The notes beneath the pieces are model-generated. The model did not search any database and was not told the origin of the DNA. It was given only the letters and a program-made list of their open reading frames with translations. From Funneliformis mosseae (lineage: Eukaryota; Glomeromycota; Glomeromycetes; Glomerales; Glomeraceae): 19,174 nt of DNA. The stretch covers positions 1 through 19,174 of the forward strand of contig CAJVPP010001564.1 of assembly GCA_910592005.1 (NCBI GenBank). The letters are read 5' to 3'. Below, piece by piece: positions 1-10,500 of this stretch (position 1 is the stretch's first letter; the number at the start of each line of letters is the position of its first letter). The translations under genes were made by a program, and so were the position numbers.

Positions 1-534
1 TGGGCTTTAAAACAAGTACAAGATCATGTTTCTAGCATTTGTGGTTGATGAGTTATAGCCGTTCAAAGGTAACCAATTACACTTGCGTTTCTTTTGGTAA
101 CCACTGTATAAATAATTTATTATCTTACATTACATTTTTTATGTTTATTTTTATTATATATTCTGAAAACTTAGAATATTTCAAATATAAAATTATTTTC
201 ATCATAGAGTTGTCTAGCTACTATTCGGAATAGTATATAATTTTTTGTTACCCCTATAAAGTCAAATATTATTGGCTAATGAAATTAAAGAAAAAACCTA
301 TTTGTAATTTAAAATTGATTGAAATATAGCATATAAATGCATTATATTTTCGATTTAATAGAATTTTTTGTTGTAGAATATATAATAAAATAAAGTTAAA
401 TAGAATCTCTTTGCACATTTTTTCCTTTATAGTTTATATAAGTATAATCATATTTTTTACATGATTTACATGATGCTGTACATTGTCAAATATTATAACT
501 AGTTTCATTATAATTACTACATGCATTCAATCTG
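1..534. other. Unassigned AT-rich flank
   Basis: No gene could be assigned here. The first 130 bases are less AT-rich than the rest and read as interrupted coding-like sequence in more than one frame, so they may be the edge of an older element. The 64-residue open frame at 39-233 (+) becomes Phe/Ile/Tyr-rich and has no recognisable domain, so it is not called. From about 230 to 534 the DNA is A/T-rich with no structure that I can see. Confidence 0.4.
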
Positions 535-549
535 CTATTATAATTTTGT
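535..549. repeat. Candidate LINE target-site duplication, 3'-end copy
   Basis: The 15 bases ctattataattttgt match ctattattattttgt at 9252-9266 at 14 of 15 positions, in the same orientation. The two copies sit exactly outside the A-run end and the putative 5' end of the minus-strand LINE, as expected for a target-site duplication made by target-primed reverse transcription. The sequence is low-complexity A/T, so a chance match is possible. Confidence 0.5.
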
Positions 550-720
550 TTTTTTTTAAGTGCAGTAGTATTGCAATATCTTTATTATAAAAGTAAAATA
601 TTCGAAATAAAATACAAATTAAAAGAAATTACAAAAATCTCGTAAAGAAATAACCTAAGACTAAAATTAAAGAAGATTGATCCTGCACTCCCCAAAAATC
701 AGACCCTAACCTAAGTTAAA
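549..720 (-). other. LINE 3' UTR and A-run
   Basis: Downstream of the last ORF2-like sequence lies a stretch with no open frame, ending in nine A residues on the minus strand (T-run 549-557). This is the expected LINE 3' tail. A relatively G/C-rich patch at 680-715 stands out against the A/T background and may be a conserved part of the family's 3' end, where the element's own RT would recognise its RNA. That role is inference. Confidence 0.6.
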
Positions 721-3700
721 AAAATCATTTTTCAAGTAAGAATATAGATAGAAATGAAAAGGATGAGATCACTACTGCACTAAAAATTTGACCAATGGGT
801 TTCTATCCGTACTATTAAAGATATAGGAAAAGAGCTAAAAAATTGGATAGAAGAGTTAGACAAAAGATCATAATCTGAGGTAATGAAATTGGCAGCTTTG
901 AAATTAAGAGTAATGTTAAGGGATTTTTCAAAATCATGAACAAGTTGACAACGATCATGTCAAACATTTTGAGTCAGTTTAAAAATTTGATGCATGAAAG
1001 AAGAGCAAGTAGCTAAGGCTAATGGTTGTGATGAAAGTTTATTGAGAAAGAATTTAAAAAGAGGTACTGGAACTATTCCTCTAATAAGAGCAAAAAATTC
1101 AGAGGTATTGTAAGTATTGAGCAGCCAACAGTTTAACTGATCAATTTCATAATCATATGCATGAGTGATATTTTTCAAATAATTTTTAGATTACTGAATT
1201 ATTTTTTCATTTCATAATTGACAGTAAGTCACATCCATATGTGATAAAAGTTTTCATCAGCGGTATCATATCTAAGATACAAAAGTGGGAGGTTATAGAT
1301 AAAGAGATGTCATAATTTAAGAATTTCAAAAGTGGATAATATTTCAAGAAGACATTGATATTTCATTCTTTTAACAAAGGAGGCAGAATATAATGTAGAT
1401 TGTATTGCTATATTGTCATTGAATATGAAGGAGGTAGCAAACCAGTTAATTTGATAGAGCTGTGAGTGTATTGTTAAGACAGAGAATTAAAGCAAACAGG
1501 AGATAGAACGTTCACAGAATAGTTCTTTGCAAAATTGTCTGATAGATATTAAAATTGAATCATTGTGATATGTAAAATAACATCTAAGTGCGTTATTCAT
1601 GTAAAGTTGAAGGGCTGTAGTGTTTAAACAAAATTTTGCTAGAGTATCAACTTTGTTATTAAGAATATTATCAGTGTGAGTTCTGACTTTAATCATATTA
1701 ACAGTAAGATTATGAGTGTCTATTATTTCAAAAAAACAAGACTAATGCACATAATTATAAATCTTGAAAGCAAGGCGAACAGTTGATACTTTTGTCACGA
1801 GGAATTTGTAACAGTTGAATTGGGAAATGATAACAGCCAAATCAGTAAAAAAGGTAATATTACAAAAGGGAAAGCTGTGAATAAAGCAGTAAAAATAGCT
1901 GCGAATTCAAGTAATAAGGAGGAAGAAAAAGAAGATGTGAAGGCAGAAGAAAAGGAAACCATTGGTGAAATTTGATGAGTTTGAAACTAAGCTATACTCA
2001 TTCATATCGAAGAAAGACCTATGTTTTGCAAAGATTCATCTGTATAGAATTCTAAAACAAAAGAAGATAAAAAAGAGCAAGATAAAGTTAATAATTGAGA
2101 ATTATAAGAAGGTGACAAATATTTGTCAAATAAATTAACAAAGGTCAGTAGAGTAAAATTTCTTGAAGCTGTAAAAAGACTTTGATTATTGTTTTTTAAA
2201 AAACAGGTTAAGGCGAATTTATATAGTGTACCGTTGGATAGGACACTGTGAGTTTAATCAGTACAATCATTTTTTAAAGAGATTAGAATTTTTGCATAAA
2301 GAAAGAGAGGTAATGTGAAGTAATAATTATCATAAAAGCCTCTAAATTTAATAGCGGATCTTTGGTAAATTTGGCAACAAACATAAGGATTAAGAACTGT
2401 TATATGATCAGGTCTAATCGAAGGTATGTGATGCATTAGATGTACTATATTTTGATTAATTCTTATAATTTGTCCTAGAACAAAATAATTAAATTGAGAA
2501 TGCTAACTAATCGCGAACTCAGGAGTGTGGTGAGAATTAGTAAGTTGTATAATAGAGTAACTGTAATAGTATTTGTGTTTAAAATTATTTGCGAATAGTA
2601 ATCTTCTGTTATGATCAGAATTAAGATGAAGTTCTAAAACTTTATATCAGCTTAGAGTTTGAAAACTACGAGTAATTAGGTGTGTGATAGTATACAGATT
2701 ACAAAATGTGAATATGTAGTTTTCTTGATAGTTAGTAAGTTACTCCATAAAAAGCAATAAGAATTTTCGTAAATTAGGAGCATGCTTCTTGTAACTAATG
2801 AGTAGAAATTCAGAAATCGAGAAGTCTCCTTCTAAAATTCTATTTGACAAAGCTAGAGGTACATTAAGTTTGAGCTTCATTGAGTTTAGGTCATAAAGGA
2901 GAGAGTGGAGCAAATCATCAGTTCATGTTATTTTCAAAAAAGGCTAATAGACAAGAGGATTATCAAAGAACTATTCCTTTTGTTGAAATTGAAAGGTATA
3001 TAGATAAAAGGATCTTCCAAATACGTTCATTTTATTAGACATTTGCAAAAGAGCATTACTAAAGTTCTGGATCAATCGTTAATATAGTGAAGTTAAATTG
3101 TAAAAATAATGTGAATGGAATAGATCCGTTGAGGTATATCTGGATAATTTTAATTTTCTTTTTACAAAGGCTAAGTAAGTAGCAACAAAGCTTTTGAATT
3201 GTGATTCAGATGGTAGAATAAGTTGAGACCTGTATTCAATTCTTAGGAGAAGAATGGTATTAAAAATATAAACCAATTGTGAACCTATAATGCGTTTATA
3301 CTTTATAATAATAACAGCCTTCTTGATTTCATTGTGTATCTAATTATAAATAAAGTTTTTGTTGGACTTGAGTGAGATCCAAACACCCAAGTATCAAATA
3401 CTAGCTTTTGGAGAAAGAGCATTTATCGACCATATGTTGTTATCATAACTGATATCAAAAGAACGCTGTTGGGAAGTGTTGACTAGGAGTTCTGATTTTG
3501 ACCAATTAACTTGTATGTTATTGAAAGCGAAAAAGCTATTTGCAATAGACGTAATATTTGTGAGATTCTCTCTTGATTTAGTAAGTCAGAGGGTGTTATC
3601 CATATAGGTGAGAGCTGAAATCTTTAAACGAAATATATTAGAAGCAGGAAGACAGACATCAGGATGCCATTTGACTTTTATAATGAAACTATACAGAGAA

Positions 3701-4282
3701 TTATTGATAACGTATAAAAGTAGATCATAGTATATATACCATAAAAGTAGTGATATAACTTCACCCTGATCTATTTTTAAATATATTAAGTATGTATCAG
3801 AATTTCCATGAGCGGTAAAAACTTGGTTGAATCTGAAAAGAAATAATCTTAGAATTGTATGAGTAAAATTAGCAGGAAGGCATAATCTTGCAAGTGCTGT
3901 GGCAAGAGTAAAAACATTTACATGATCGTATGCTTTAGATATATCTTGTAATAAAACCCATAATTTTGTATTATTATAAATGGTATTCTATTTGATATTG
4001 TCAAAAATATGAATAGAGTCAAAAGTAGATTTGAAGGGTAAGCCCGCAAAATTATATCCTTTTAGGATATTATGTTAGATAAAAATGTCAGCAAGTCTTG
4101 AATTAAGCAGCTAAATAAAAGCCTTTCTAGTACTTTCTAATAAAGTGATTAAACGAGTGTTATTTAAGTCATATTCCTAAGGTTTCAGTTTAGGGATTGG
4201 ATAAATATATGCCAGATTCCAGCAATAGGGTATTGTAACAGGATTGGATTGACAAACATGATGCAGCATATTGCAAATCTAA
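720..4282 (-). pseudogene. LINE ORF2, C-terminal part: reverse transcriptase, RNase H, tail
   Basis: This part would copy the element's RNA into DNA and degrade the RNA strand. One frame runs from about 4281 to 2254 with TAA, TAG and TGA stops. In order it shows WNLAYIYPIPK (about 4220), RT motif A LLQDISKAYDHVN with the catalytic Asp at 3925-3927, motif B DQGEVIS near 3750, motif C changed from YMDD to YMDN (3595-3606), and the thumb phrase YLGVWISLK (about 3390). The segment at 3079-3276 is a stop-free piece of this same frame. RNase H follows: TDLAVIISQFN at 1811-1851, then HTDN and VDTLAK (about 1625-1685). A frameshift lies near 1850. The stop-free pieces at 1487-1696 and 960-1178 look like the RNase H end and the C-terminal tail. 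Several stops replace expected Gln or Trp codons. Confidence 0.85.
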
Positions 4283-4386
4283 ATATCAGAAATATCAGAT
4301 ATATTTGATATATTTGATATACCGAACATACTTGATATAATTGATATCTTAGACATATCGGATATATTTGATTTATTTGACTTATT
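4283..4386. repeat. Degenerate 9-bp tandem repeat beside the LTR
   Basis: About eleven imperfect copies of a 9-bp unit of the type atatttgat lie directly left of the LTR. Read on the minus strand they give a periodic Asn/Asp-Ile-Ser tripeptide pattern, but this is most simply microsatellite-like DNA. It interrupts the LINE reading frame together with the LTR, so it arrived with the LTR or expanded after it. Confidence 0.65.
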
Positions 4387-4788
4387 TGTTATATTCATCT
4401 ATGTATTAATTTAATATAAATAGAGAGCAATCGAATTATGTAAATGGTAGTTCGCTTTTAGTTCACTTTAGTTTTCCTTTAGTTTTGCTTTAGATACACA
4501 TTTAGTAGTTCTTGTAGAGACGCCTGGCCTAATATCTCACTTAGTACTCTAACTCCTTTGATTTCTTTTCGTATTCTTTCATATTTTCTTATTTTACTAT
4601 TATTATCTCTTATCTTTATTTTTATTATTGTTAATAAACATATTATTATATCTCTAAATCAATCGAGTTACCTTGCTCCTAGTTTTAATCGTGAATACAC
4701 TACCGTGTAGATTATAAATCTGGAGATAAACTAACTTGAGTCACTATGTAAACTTAAAAGAATCACCACTCGAACATCCTGTCTAACA
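4387..4788 (+). mobile_element. Probable solo LTR inside LINE ORF2
   Basis: A 402-bp block unrelated to the LINE interrupts the reverse transcriptase. It starts TGTTA and ends TAACA, the inverted TG...CA ends typical of LTRs. On the + strand it contains a TATA-like tataaatagaga (about 4418-4430), a more G/C-rich stretch (about 4515-4550) where transcription could start, and AATAAA-like taataaaca (about 4631), which is the usual U3-R-U5 order. No gag, pol, primer-binding site or second LTR is next to it, so it is best read as a solo LTR left by recombination. No 4-6 bp target duplication was found (ttatt on the left, gtcgc on the right), so the left boundary may be wrong. Confidence 0.6.
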
Positions 4789-6568
4789 GTCGCAATTTGT
4801 GAGGATTGCACGTTAACAGTATTGATAAAATTTGTAGACAGTTGCAAATGATATGCTACAGACATTTCTTCACAAGTAGTCCTAGGTGGTTTAACATTTC
4901 ATTCAAAATTTTTGATAGTCCTAGGACTTTGTTGTTTGGAAGGTAATCAATTATTCTATACCATTCATTTGCAAAAGGTAAAGACATTAAATTATTATAA
5001 ATATGTGAATCAATTGAGTTTACTGGAGTATATGCTGAAATCCAATCTTCTAGGATTTCTTTATTGTAATGTGTAGTGTAACTTGTTGGAAATATCTAGT
5101 TCTTCAAAGAGTAAGTTACAAGATAGAGACGAATTATCGACGCATTAATCTAACATAACAGTAGTTTTTCTTCAATTAAGAACTGAGTCAATCATCTGAG
5201 ATGGGTTGTACCTATAATCATCTACACAGGTGTTTAATGCTTTTTGAATGCTTTTGAGCTTAAAATTATATTCACACAGTTTTGCCTTTATTTTAAAGCT
5301 AGCAAAAAGAAGCTTGATATCAGAAAAAACAGTATTAAGCAAAATTGTGTGAGAAAGACAATTAAGAGGAACAGTATTTAAGCCATGAAATGAGCAAGCT
5401 GTAAAAATTGCAAATATAAGTTAATCTATTTGGCATAAATAGTAAAGGTTTTAAGACAATTTTTTGTTATTTTTTTAAAAAGATGAAGTGATTTTATATC
5501 ATTGTAGATTTTTAAAAAGGCAATAGGTTTTTTTGAAGAATGATAATTTTTGCTTTGTGTATTAGAATACATTTTTTTGCCACAAAGATGAAGGAGTCTT
5601 GAAAAAGATTTCAAGAAGAGTTAAGAAGACATTGGAACTAGACTGTCTTAAATAAAAGATGTTTTAGTGAATTAGAATTCAATGTTTTTTTAAAGTTATC
5701 CCTGAATTTTAACCATTTGGATTCGTCCATTAGGTTATAATTGAAGGATGACTTGACTGGGCTTTTCTTGTAGATGCTGAGTATTTTAAAGAGTTAATAA
5801 TTTTAGTTGAAACAATATAATGGTCAATGATAGAAAAATCTATTTGCATAGTTTTGCAGTCAAGTATATTGAGTGCTAATTCAGATGTCATATAAATGTA
5901 ATCAATTCTGAACGAAGATGTTTTGTTGATACAAGATGAATGTAATTTTTTGTTATCTTTAAATTGGACATTATATGCGTCATATAAATCGTAATTATTA
6001 AGAATTAATAAAATTTAAATTAAAAGAAGAGTTGCTAGCACAGTCTAAGTCAGCATTTAGATTTCCTATAAGAATGATATGTAATTCATTTTTTATAGTA
6101 TCATCTAATAAATGTTTTAGAAAATGATTGATTGTTTTATGATATCAGTCAGAGGGTTAGTAGGTAGGATATAACAATTAATAACTATTAATTTTGTTTG
6201 TTCGCAAATTGAAGTGTTGCATAAATAATTCTATCTAGTTTAGAGTCATGAATGAAAATGTATTTAGTGATATAAGGGCTAAAGGAAAGGCTAATACCAG
6301 TTTTAATCGAATGGGAGTTTTGGTTATTGCTAAAAAAAGTGGTATAATTAGGGAAATTACGGTTGAAGATGGATGAAATTCCCTTAAAGTTTGTTTCTTA
6401 TAAACCTATGATGTCAAATTGATTAACTAAATATAGGGAGAAAAAGTAATTTTGTTTTGCAGGGTTATTAAAAGAACAGATATTGTATGTTGCAATTCTT
6501 AAATTTGAAAGTCGAGGAGTGTTAAAACTAGGAGTATTTGAATTATTATTTGTAGAGACAGTAATCAT
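4789..6568 (-). pseudogene. LINE ORF2, N-terminal part: AP-type endonuclease and pre-RT region
   Basis: The start at 6568 gives MITVSTNNNSN, followed within 25 residues by the endonuclease core. This exonuclease/endonuclease/phosphatase domain nicks target DNA to prime reverse transcription. Landmarks in order are RIATYNICSFNNPAKQ (about 6450-6500, the first Asn), IIGL-stop-ETNF (about 6385-6410, the catalytic Glu, with Gln lost to a stop), GNLNADLD (6035-6066, expected GDLNAD, so one Asp has become Asn), FRIDYIYMTSEL (5882-5917) and IDHYIVST (about 5806-5835, expected SDH). The region at 4830-5640 is the linker and RT N-terminus. It includes ILEDWISAYTPVNS, an LPNNK phrase where such RTs have LPNNKAxGPSG, and EMLNHLG. 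It stops at the LTR junction after LTCNPHKLR. Stops in all frames make it non-coding. Confidence 0.8.
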
Positions 6569-7407
6569 GATAATAATAAAATTATTATTAGAAGCTACCG
6601 ATGTAACATTCTATTGCTTTATCAAAGTCATTTGTTAGAGATTCAAAAATTTGTATGTCATGTTTATTAAGAATATTTTTATTAAGAAGAGTGGTTTGGA
6701 AATCATGACAAGACTTAAGTAGTTTGTTAAGTATAGAAGTAAACTCTGATATACGTTATTATTGTTTCTAACAAATAAGAACTAGCTGTTCATTTGTTTG
6801 ATTTTATAAGTGAGCAGTGCAAAGATTAGTATTAATAAAAGGGGATTTTTGGTCTACTTCAGTGGCAGAGTCTGGTAAATTATTGTTAAAATCTTTTGCT
6901 TCAGCAGGGATAACAACTTTGATGTTAAGGGCTTTTTTAACAACAGTTAGATATTATTATGAAACTTAAATTTAACATAAAGATTAGTGAGCGTGTTTGA
7001 AATAGAGGTGAGTTGGAAGGTAACAAATTATTTGAAATCTAAGTCATGAATTGAGCCACCTTGTGCAGTTCTATTTTTTAATTTTGGAGTAGGAAGAACT
7101 TCAGTTTCCATGAAATCATCAATAGGATCATCTGCCTAATACAATTTTAGTTTAATATGAGGAAGAGTTGGATGCGACTTATTAGTGTTGGATTTGGATA
7201 GTGAGATAGGAGAGGTCTTTTTTTAGGAATTTCTTGAGAATTATTACTTTGTGGGATTTTAGTCATGTGAACAAAAGTAATATTATCACGAATTGTATCT
7301 CTAATGGGACTATGTTTAGGTGTGATATAATTGTTGAACTGGGTAGATTAAAATCTTTGATAAAGATTTTGCATACTATGATTCTTGGAAGATTATCAAC
7401 GTTTGGG

Positions 7408-7449
7408 ACAGGAGGTAGCATTGTGATAAGTAGATAAACAAATAGTACA
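7408..7449 (-). other. CCHC zinc knuckle of LINE ORF1
   Basis: On the minus strand this encodes CTICLSTYHNATSC, an intact CX2CX4HX4C nucleic-acid-binding knuckle like those of retroelement nucleocapsid and LINE ORF1 proteins. All four metal ligands survive although the surrounding gene is broken. A Cys-Pro-Lys-Arg basic context follows, then a stop replaces the next codon. Confidence 0.8.
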
Positions 7450-7650
7450 AAGTTTGACTTTTGGGTTAGTTTACTTCAGTTTTTTGTTATTTAGGGTCAG
7501 GTTCTTAATATTTATAGTGTTTTGAGTGTTCTCTTTGTTAAGAAAATAAAAGAACGTATATTGTAAGTAATTATAATTAGAGCGAGTTCTAGAGATAATC
7601 TATATAGTAACAGAAATCATATTTCTAATATCTTAGAGGTCATCTGGTTA

Positions 7651-8300
7651 AAGCTCTGAACAGTTCAGATTAATCTGAAAATTTTCAGTTCAGATTAACT
7701 TCAGTTCGATTTTAGATTGCAAAAAATTCAATCCAAAAATTTTCGGTTCAGTTTGGATTTTTTTCGGATTATAAATCTAATCTGAACTGAAAAAAATCTG
7801 AACTAAACTGAAAATTTCAGATTAATCCAAAATTTTAGATTGTTTAGAACGATTAATTTATCATTCTAAACGAACAATAAAGAATCGTTCAATTAGAACG
7901 ATGAAATTATCATTCCAAACAAACGATAAGAAAATTGTTCGATTGGAATGATGAAATTATCATTCTAAATGAACAATAAAAGAATCATTTGATTGAAATG
8001 ATCAATTATCATTCCAAATGAATGATAAGAAAATCGTTCGATTAGAATAATCAAATTATCATTCGTTTAAAATGATAAAAAATCGTTCATTTGGAACAAT
8101 TGAAGTTATCATTTCAAATGATCTGAAATTTCAGATTAATCCAAAATTTTTAGTTCAATTCAGATTTTTACCGGTTTATGATTTGGTTTAGTTTTGGATT
8201 GGCATTTTTAAGATTTTTAATTTGAATCAAACTAAACTGAAATTTTCAGTTCAGTTTTGGATTGGCCTATAATCCAGACTGAACTGAACCATTCAGAGCA
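7651..8300. mobile_element. Foldback/MITE-like element, copy 1 (650 bp)
   Basis: A non-coding element inserted in LINE ORF1. It begins aagctctgaacagttcag and ends ctgaaccattcagagca, and is flanked by TTA on both sides (7648-7650 and 8301-8303). The outer 150-200 bases at each end are inverted relatives, dense in CTGAACTGAA/TTCAGTTCAG words. The core (7843-8122) is a short array of a ~50-bp unit. The same element, in the opposite orientation and with a longer core, lies at 17317-18500. A TTA/TAA duplication fits PIF/Harbinger-type target choice; a TA duplication with ends AWGCTCTGAA (Tc1/mariner-like) is equally possible. It has no coding capacity, so it must have been moved by a transposase encoded elsewhere. 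Confidence 0.85.
7843..8122. repeat. ~50-bp tandem array in foldback copy 1
   Basis: About five units of the pattern tta-tcattc-n-aa-nga-acgataa-aaaatcgttc-gatt-n-gaa. Each unit is itself partly palindromic because ATCGTTC and GAACGAT words alternate. It is the reverse complement of the array at 17443-18316. Units differ mostly at the CG in GAACGAT and ATCGTTC. Confidence 0.8.
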
Positions 8301-9224
8301 TTACACATGATTTAATAATTCTAGGCAAATTAGTAAGTTTAGCTGAAAAAGCTGAGCGTGCTTAAATGTCAGGTCTTGAGAGGCTATAAGAGTAATATTA
8401 GATTATATCATTCAGTAGATATATTCTGTTTCCTTTTTTTAAATCTTTGAAGTTCGCCTTTTCATCAAAGGTGATCGTAACTCTCTGCTAAAGATTTTTT
8501 GTTTCTATAGTAAAGCAGACAATATTGCTAAATTTGAAAAATAATTTGTGTAATCTCATTTCAGTGACATCTAGAGATTTCTGTGACTGTAATCGACCAA
8601 TTGGGATATAAGGGCTATTCTTTTTATATCTAATGGTTGGAACGTGATGTCTTTTATATCAGGAGATTTGTAGTTGTAAAATCATCAAGTTCTGATTTAT
8701 CAATAAAGGCAACTCTAATTATAGCTTGATTGTGATTGACATAGTATTTCCCTTTTATAGTACTGATTAATGAGTTGTACTTGTCATAGCACAAATCAGT
8801 GATCTTTAAGATCTTTATTTGGATTTAGGCCACAGAATTTATCCATTTAAATGTATGCAAAAAATTTGGTGACTTGGGTTGAAGGCACTTTTGAGGTGTC
8901 TAAAATATTTTCTGACGTGTCAAAAGATTTGTCAACACTCACAGTTAGTTTAGATGCAGTTGTTTCAGGAGTTGAAGTAATAACTTCAGGACTTTTTCCT
9001 TTGTTGAGACTGTTAGTTGAATTTTCTACAACTGAGTTAACTTCCATAGTATTGGTATCTTTTGGAAAGTAGGTTTCAATAGAAGCAGTTGGATGAATTT
9101 CAGTATTATCATCATTGTTGTCTAGAGTCTGGATTGTATTTTGCTTCTTAGTTGATTATTAATCAGTAACTGGCAACGCTAAGCGACCGTAGTAGGTATT
9201 CTTTTGTTCATTTTTCCTAGGCAT

Positions 9225-9251
9225 TTTGGTAATTTGTTAAAAAGAAAGAAC
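9225..9251 (-). other. Putative LINE 5' leader
   Basis: Between the ORF1 start codon and the candidate target-site duplication there are only 27 bases, pyrimidine-rich and then A-rich on the minus strand (gttctttctttttaacaaat). If the duplication is right, the 5' UTR is this short, or the copy lost part of a longer leader during insertion. Confidence 0.4.
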
Positions 9252-9266
9252 CTATTATTATTTTGT
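9252..9266. repeat. Candidate LINE target-site duplication, 5'-end copy
   Basis: ctattattattttgt, 14 of 15 identical to 535-549. It sits just beyond the 5' leader of the LINE. See the partner entry for the caveat on low complexity. Confidence 0.5.
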
Positions 9267-10008
9267 AAACTAATTCTATTATTATTTTAGATTAAATTTC
9301 CATTTTTATTAGAATTTGTGTATTTCTACAGAATTTTAAATCAGTTATATTGTAATCTTTCTTTAGGTTTAATTATATAAGGATTGAGAATTTTATTTGA
9401 CTCATAAATAATTCATTTGTATCATCATATAATTCTTCTAAAACTTGATTTAGAATTTCTAAAACATCAAATTAGTGTTTTTTTAGTAGCAATTTGAGCA
9501 ATTTTACATCTAAATCTAAATAAATTATTATATAAATGATATGCTTCAATTTTTATGTTGATATCATTAATTGAAGTATCCTTTAAGTCTTCTTAAAGTA
9601 TGCTTAATATTGTTAATGAATTTATCAAAGAATATTGATTATTTATATCTAAAATTTTTGTTCTTGTGAATTAAAATCATTAAAATTTTTTGTGACTTTT
9701 AATTTAAATCATCATCTTTTAATTAGAGAGATACTAAATTTTACTTGTTAATTACAAATAATAACCTGAAAAAAGTGCCTGTACACTATTCTGCAATTAA
9801 TAATTATTAGGCAAAAATAAATATGACTTCTATCATGTAAAAGGATAACGAAATGAGATGTTAAACTTGACTTATATGTTAAATAAGTTACACATCAAAT
9901 TTTAACTATATCTGTTTTATTAATTTTACTAATAAGTAATTTCAAGAATATCTGGATGAAATCGACTTAATCATCAATATTTGAGTTATTAATCTTTTAT
10001 ATAACATC

Positions 10009-10074
10009 CTAAAATATTAAATTTTCATTAAATTTTGCAGCATTATACATGTAATAAAAAATTGGGATACTTAC
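10009..10074 (-). other. Candidate 66-bp intron in the MULE pseudogene
   Basis: On the minus strand the sequence leaves the frame at EEYKIFEE with donor GTAAGT (10069-10074) and resumes after TTTTAG (ending at 10009) with DVI. The removed piece has no coding character, and the protein-like text continues across the join. Size and sites fit short fungal introns. Confidence 0.55.
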
Positions 10075-10413
10075 TTCTTCAAAGATTTTGTATTCTTCTG
10101 AAGGTATCAGTATAATATTATATTCTAAACAAATATCAAGTTGAGCTATTTGTATGAAATACATTTCTATTATAAGAAATTCCTTTAACTCTTTAATTAT
10201 AGATGAAAAAATTCATTCTGATGCTGATGTTGCTAAAATATTTGTTTGAGGTAATAATTTAACCTAATCTCAGTATTGCAGTATTTTGCTTTAGAAATTT
10301 GATCTTAAAAAAATGTTTGAATCCTTTGAAAAAATTCAACCAAATTATTTTGTAGATTTAGATACTTCTTTATAATATTATTGATTTTTTAACATGTTGG
10401 AATGATATCATTC

Positions 10414-10500
10414 CTGTATTAAAGTATTATAAGTATTTTAATAAGTTAATAAAATTTACTTAAAATTAAACAATGCTAATTATTTTAACTTTTTACTTAC
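10414..10500 (-). other. Candidate 87-bp intron in the MULE pseudogene
   Basis: Donor GTAAGT (10495-10500) follows the frame ending VFICM, and an acceptor TACAG ends at 10414. Sequence resuming at 10413 reads like the GMISFQHVKKS region expected after the DDE core, but joined exactly it is one base out of frame. Either a base was lost later or the true acceptor differs. Confidence 0.45.

Larger units (their letters stand above)
6588..9224 (-). pseudogene. LINE ORF1, zinc-knuckle RNA-binding protein, split by a foldback element
   Basis: ORF1 proteins of this LINE type bind the element's RNA in the ribonucleoprotein particle. The start at 9224 gives MPRKNEQKNTYYGRLALP with A at -3. Two adjacent TAA stops follow at codons 22-23, then a Ser/Thr-rich stretch is stop-free over 8847-9047. 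The middle is broken by the 650-bp element at 7651-8300. Beyond it, CTICLSTYHNATSC (7408-7449) is a CX2CX4HX4C zinc knuckle. The part just before it looks like an RRM-like fold, so the insertion probably splits that domain. The frame ends ECYIGSF followed by TAA TAA TAA (first stop 6588-6590), 19 nt before ORF2. The zinc knuckle is in a different frame from the two ends, so indels are present. The plus-strand open frames here (7234-7437 and 8851-9072) are shadows. Confidence 0.75.
550..9251 (-). mobile_element. Near full-length decayed two-ORF non-LTR retrotransposon (LINE)
   Basis: A non-LTR retrotransposon read on the minus strand. Starting near 9251 it has a short 5' leader, ORF1 (start at 9224) with a CCHC zinc knuckle, a 19-nt gap, ORF2 (start at 6568) with endonuclease, reverse transcriptase and RNase H, then a 3' UTR ending in an A-run (T-run at 549-557 on the + strand). 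APE-type endonuclease plus RNase H and a zinc-knuckle ORF1 place it with the Tad1/R1/I-like LINEs. The wording of the RT and ORF1 fragments resembles Rhizophagus LINEs as I remember them. Net of the LTR and foldback insertions it is about 7.5-7.7 kb, so it is not 5'-truncated like most LINE copies. Many stops, at least one frameshift and mutated catalytic residues make it inactive. The candidate 15-bp duplication supports one insertion event. Confidence 0.85.

Noticed and set aside
8851..9072. 73-residue plus-strand open frame
   Set aside because: Antisense shadow of the stop-free part of LINE ORF1, whose frame continues to the ATG at 9224.
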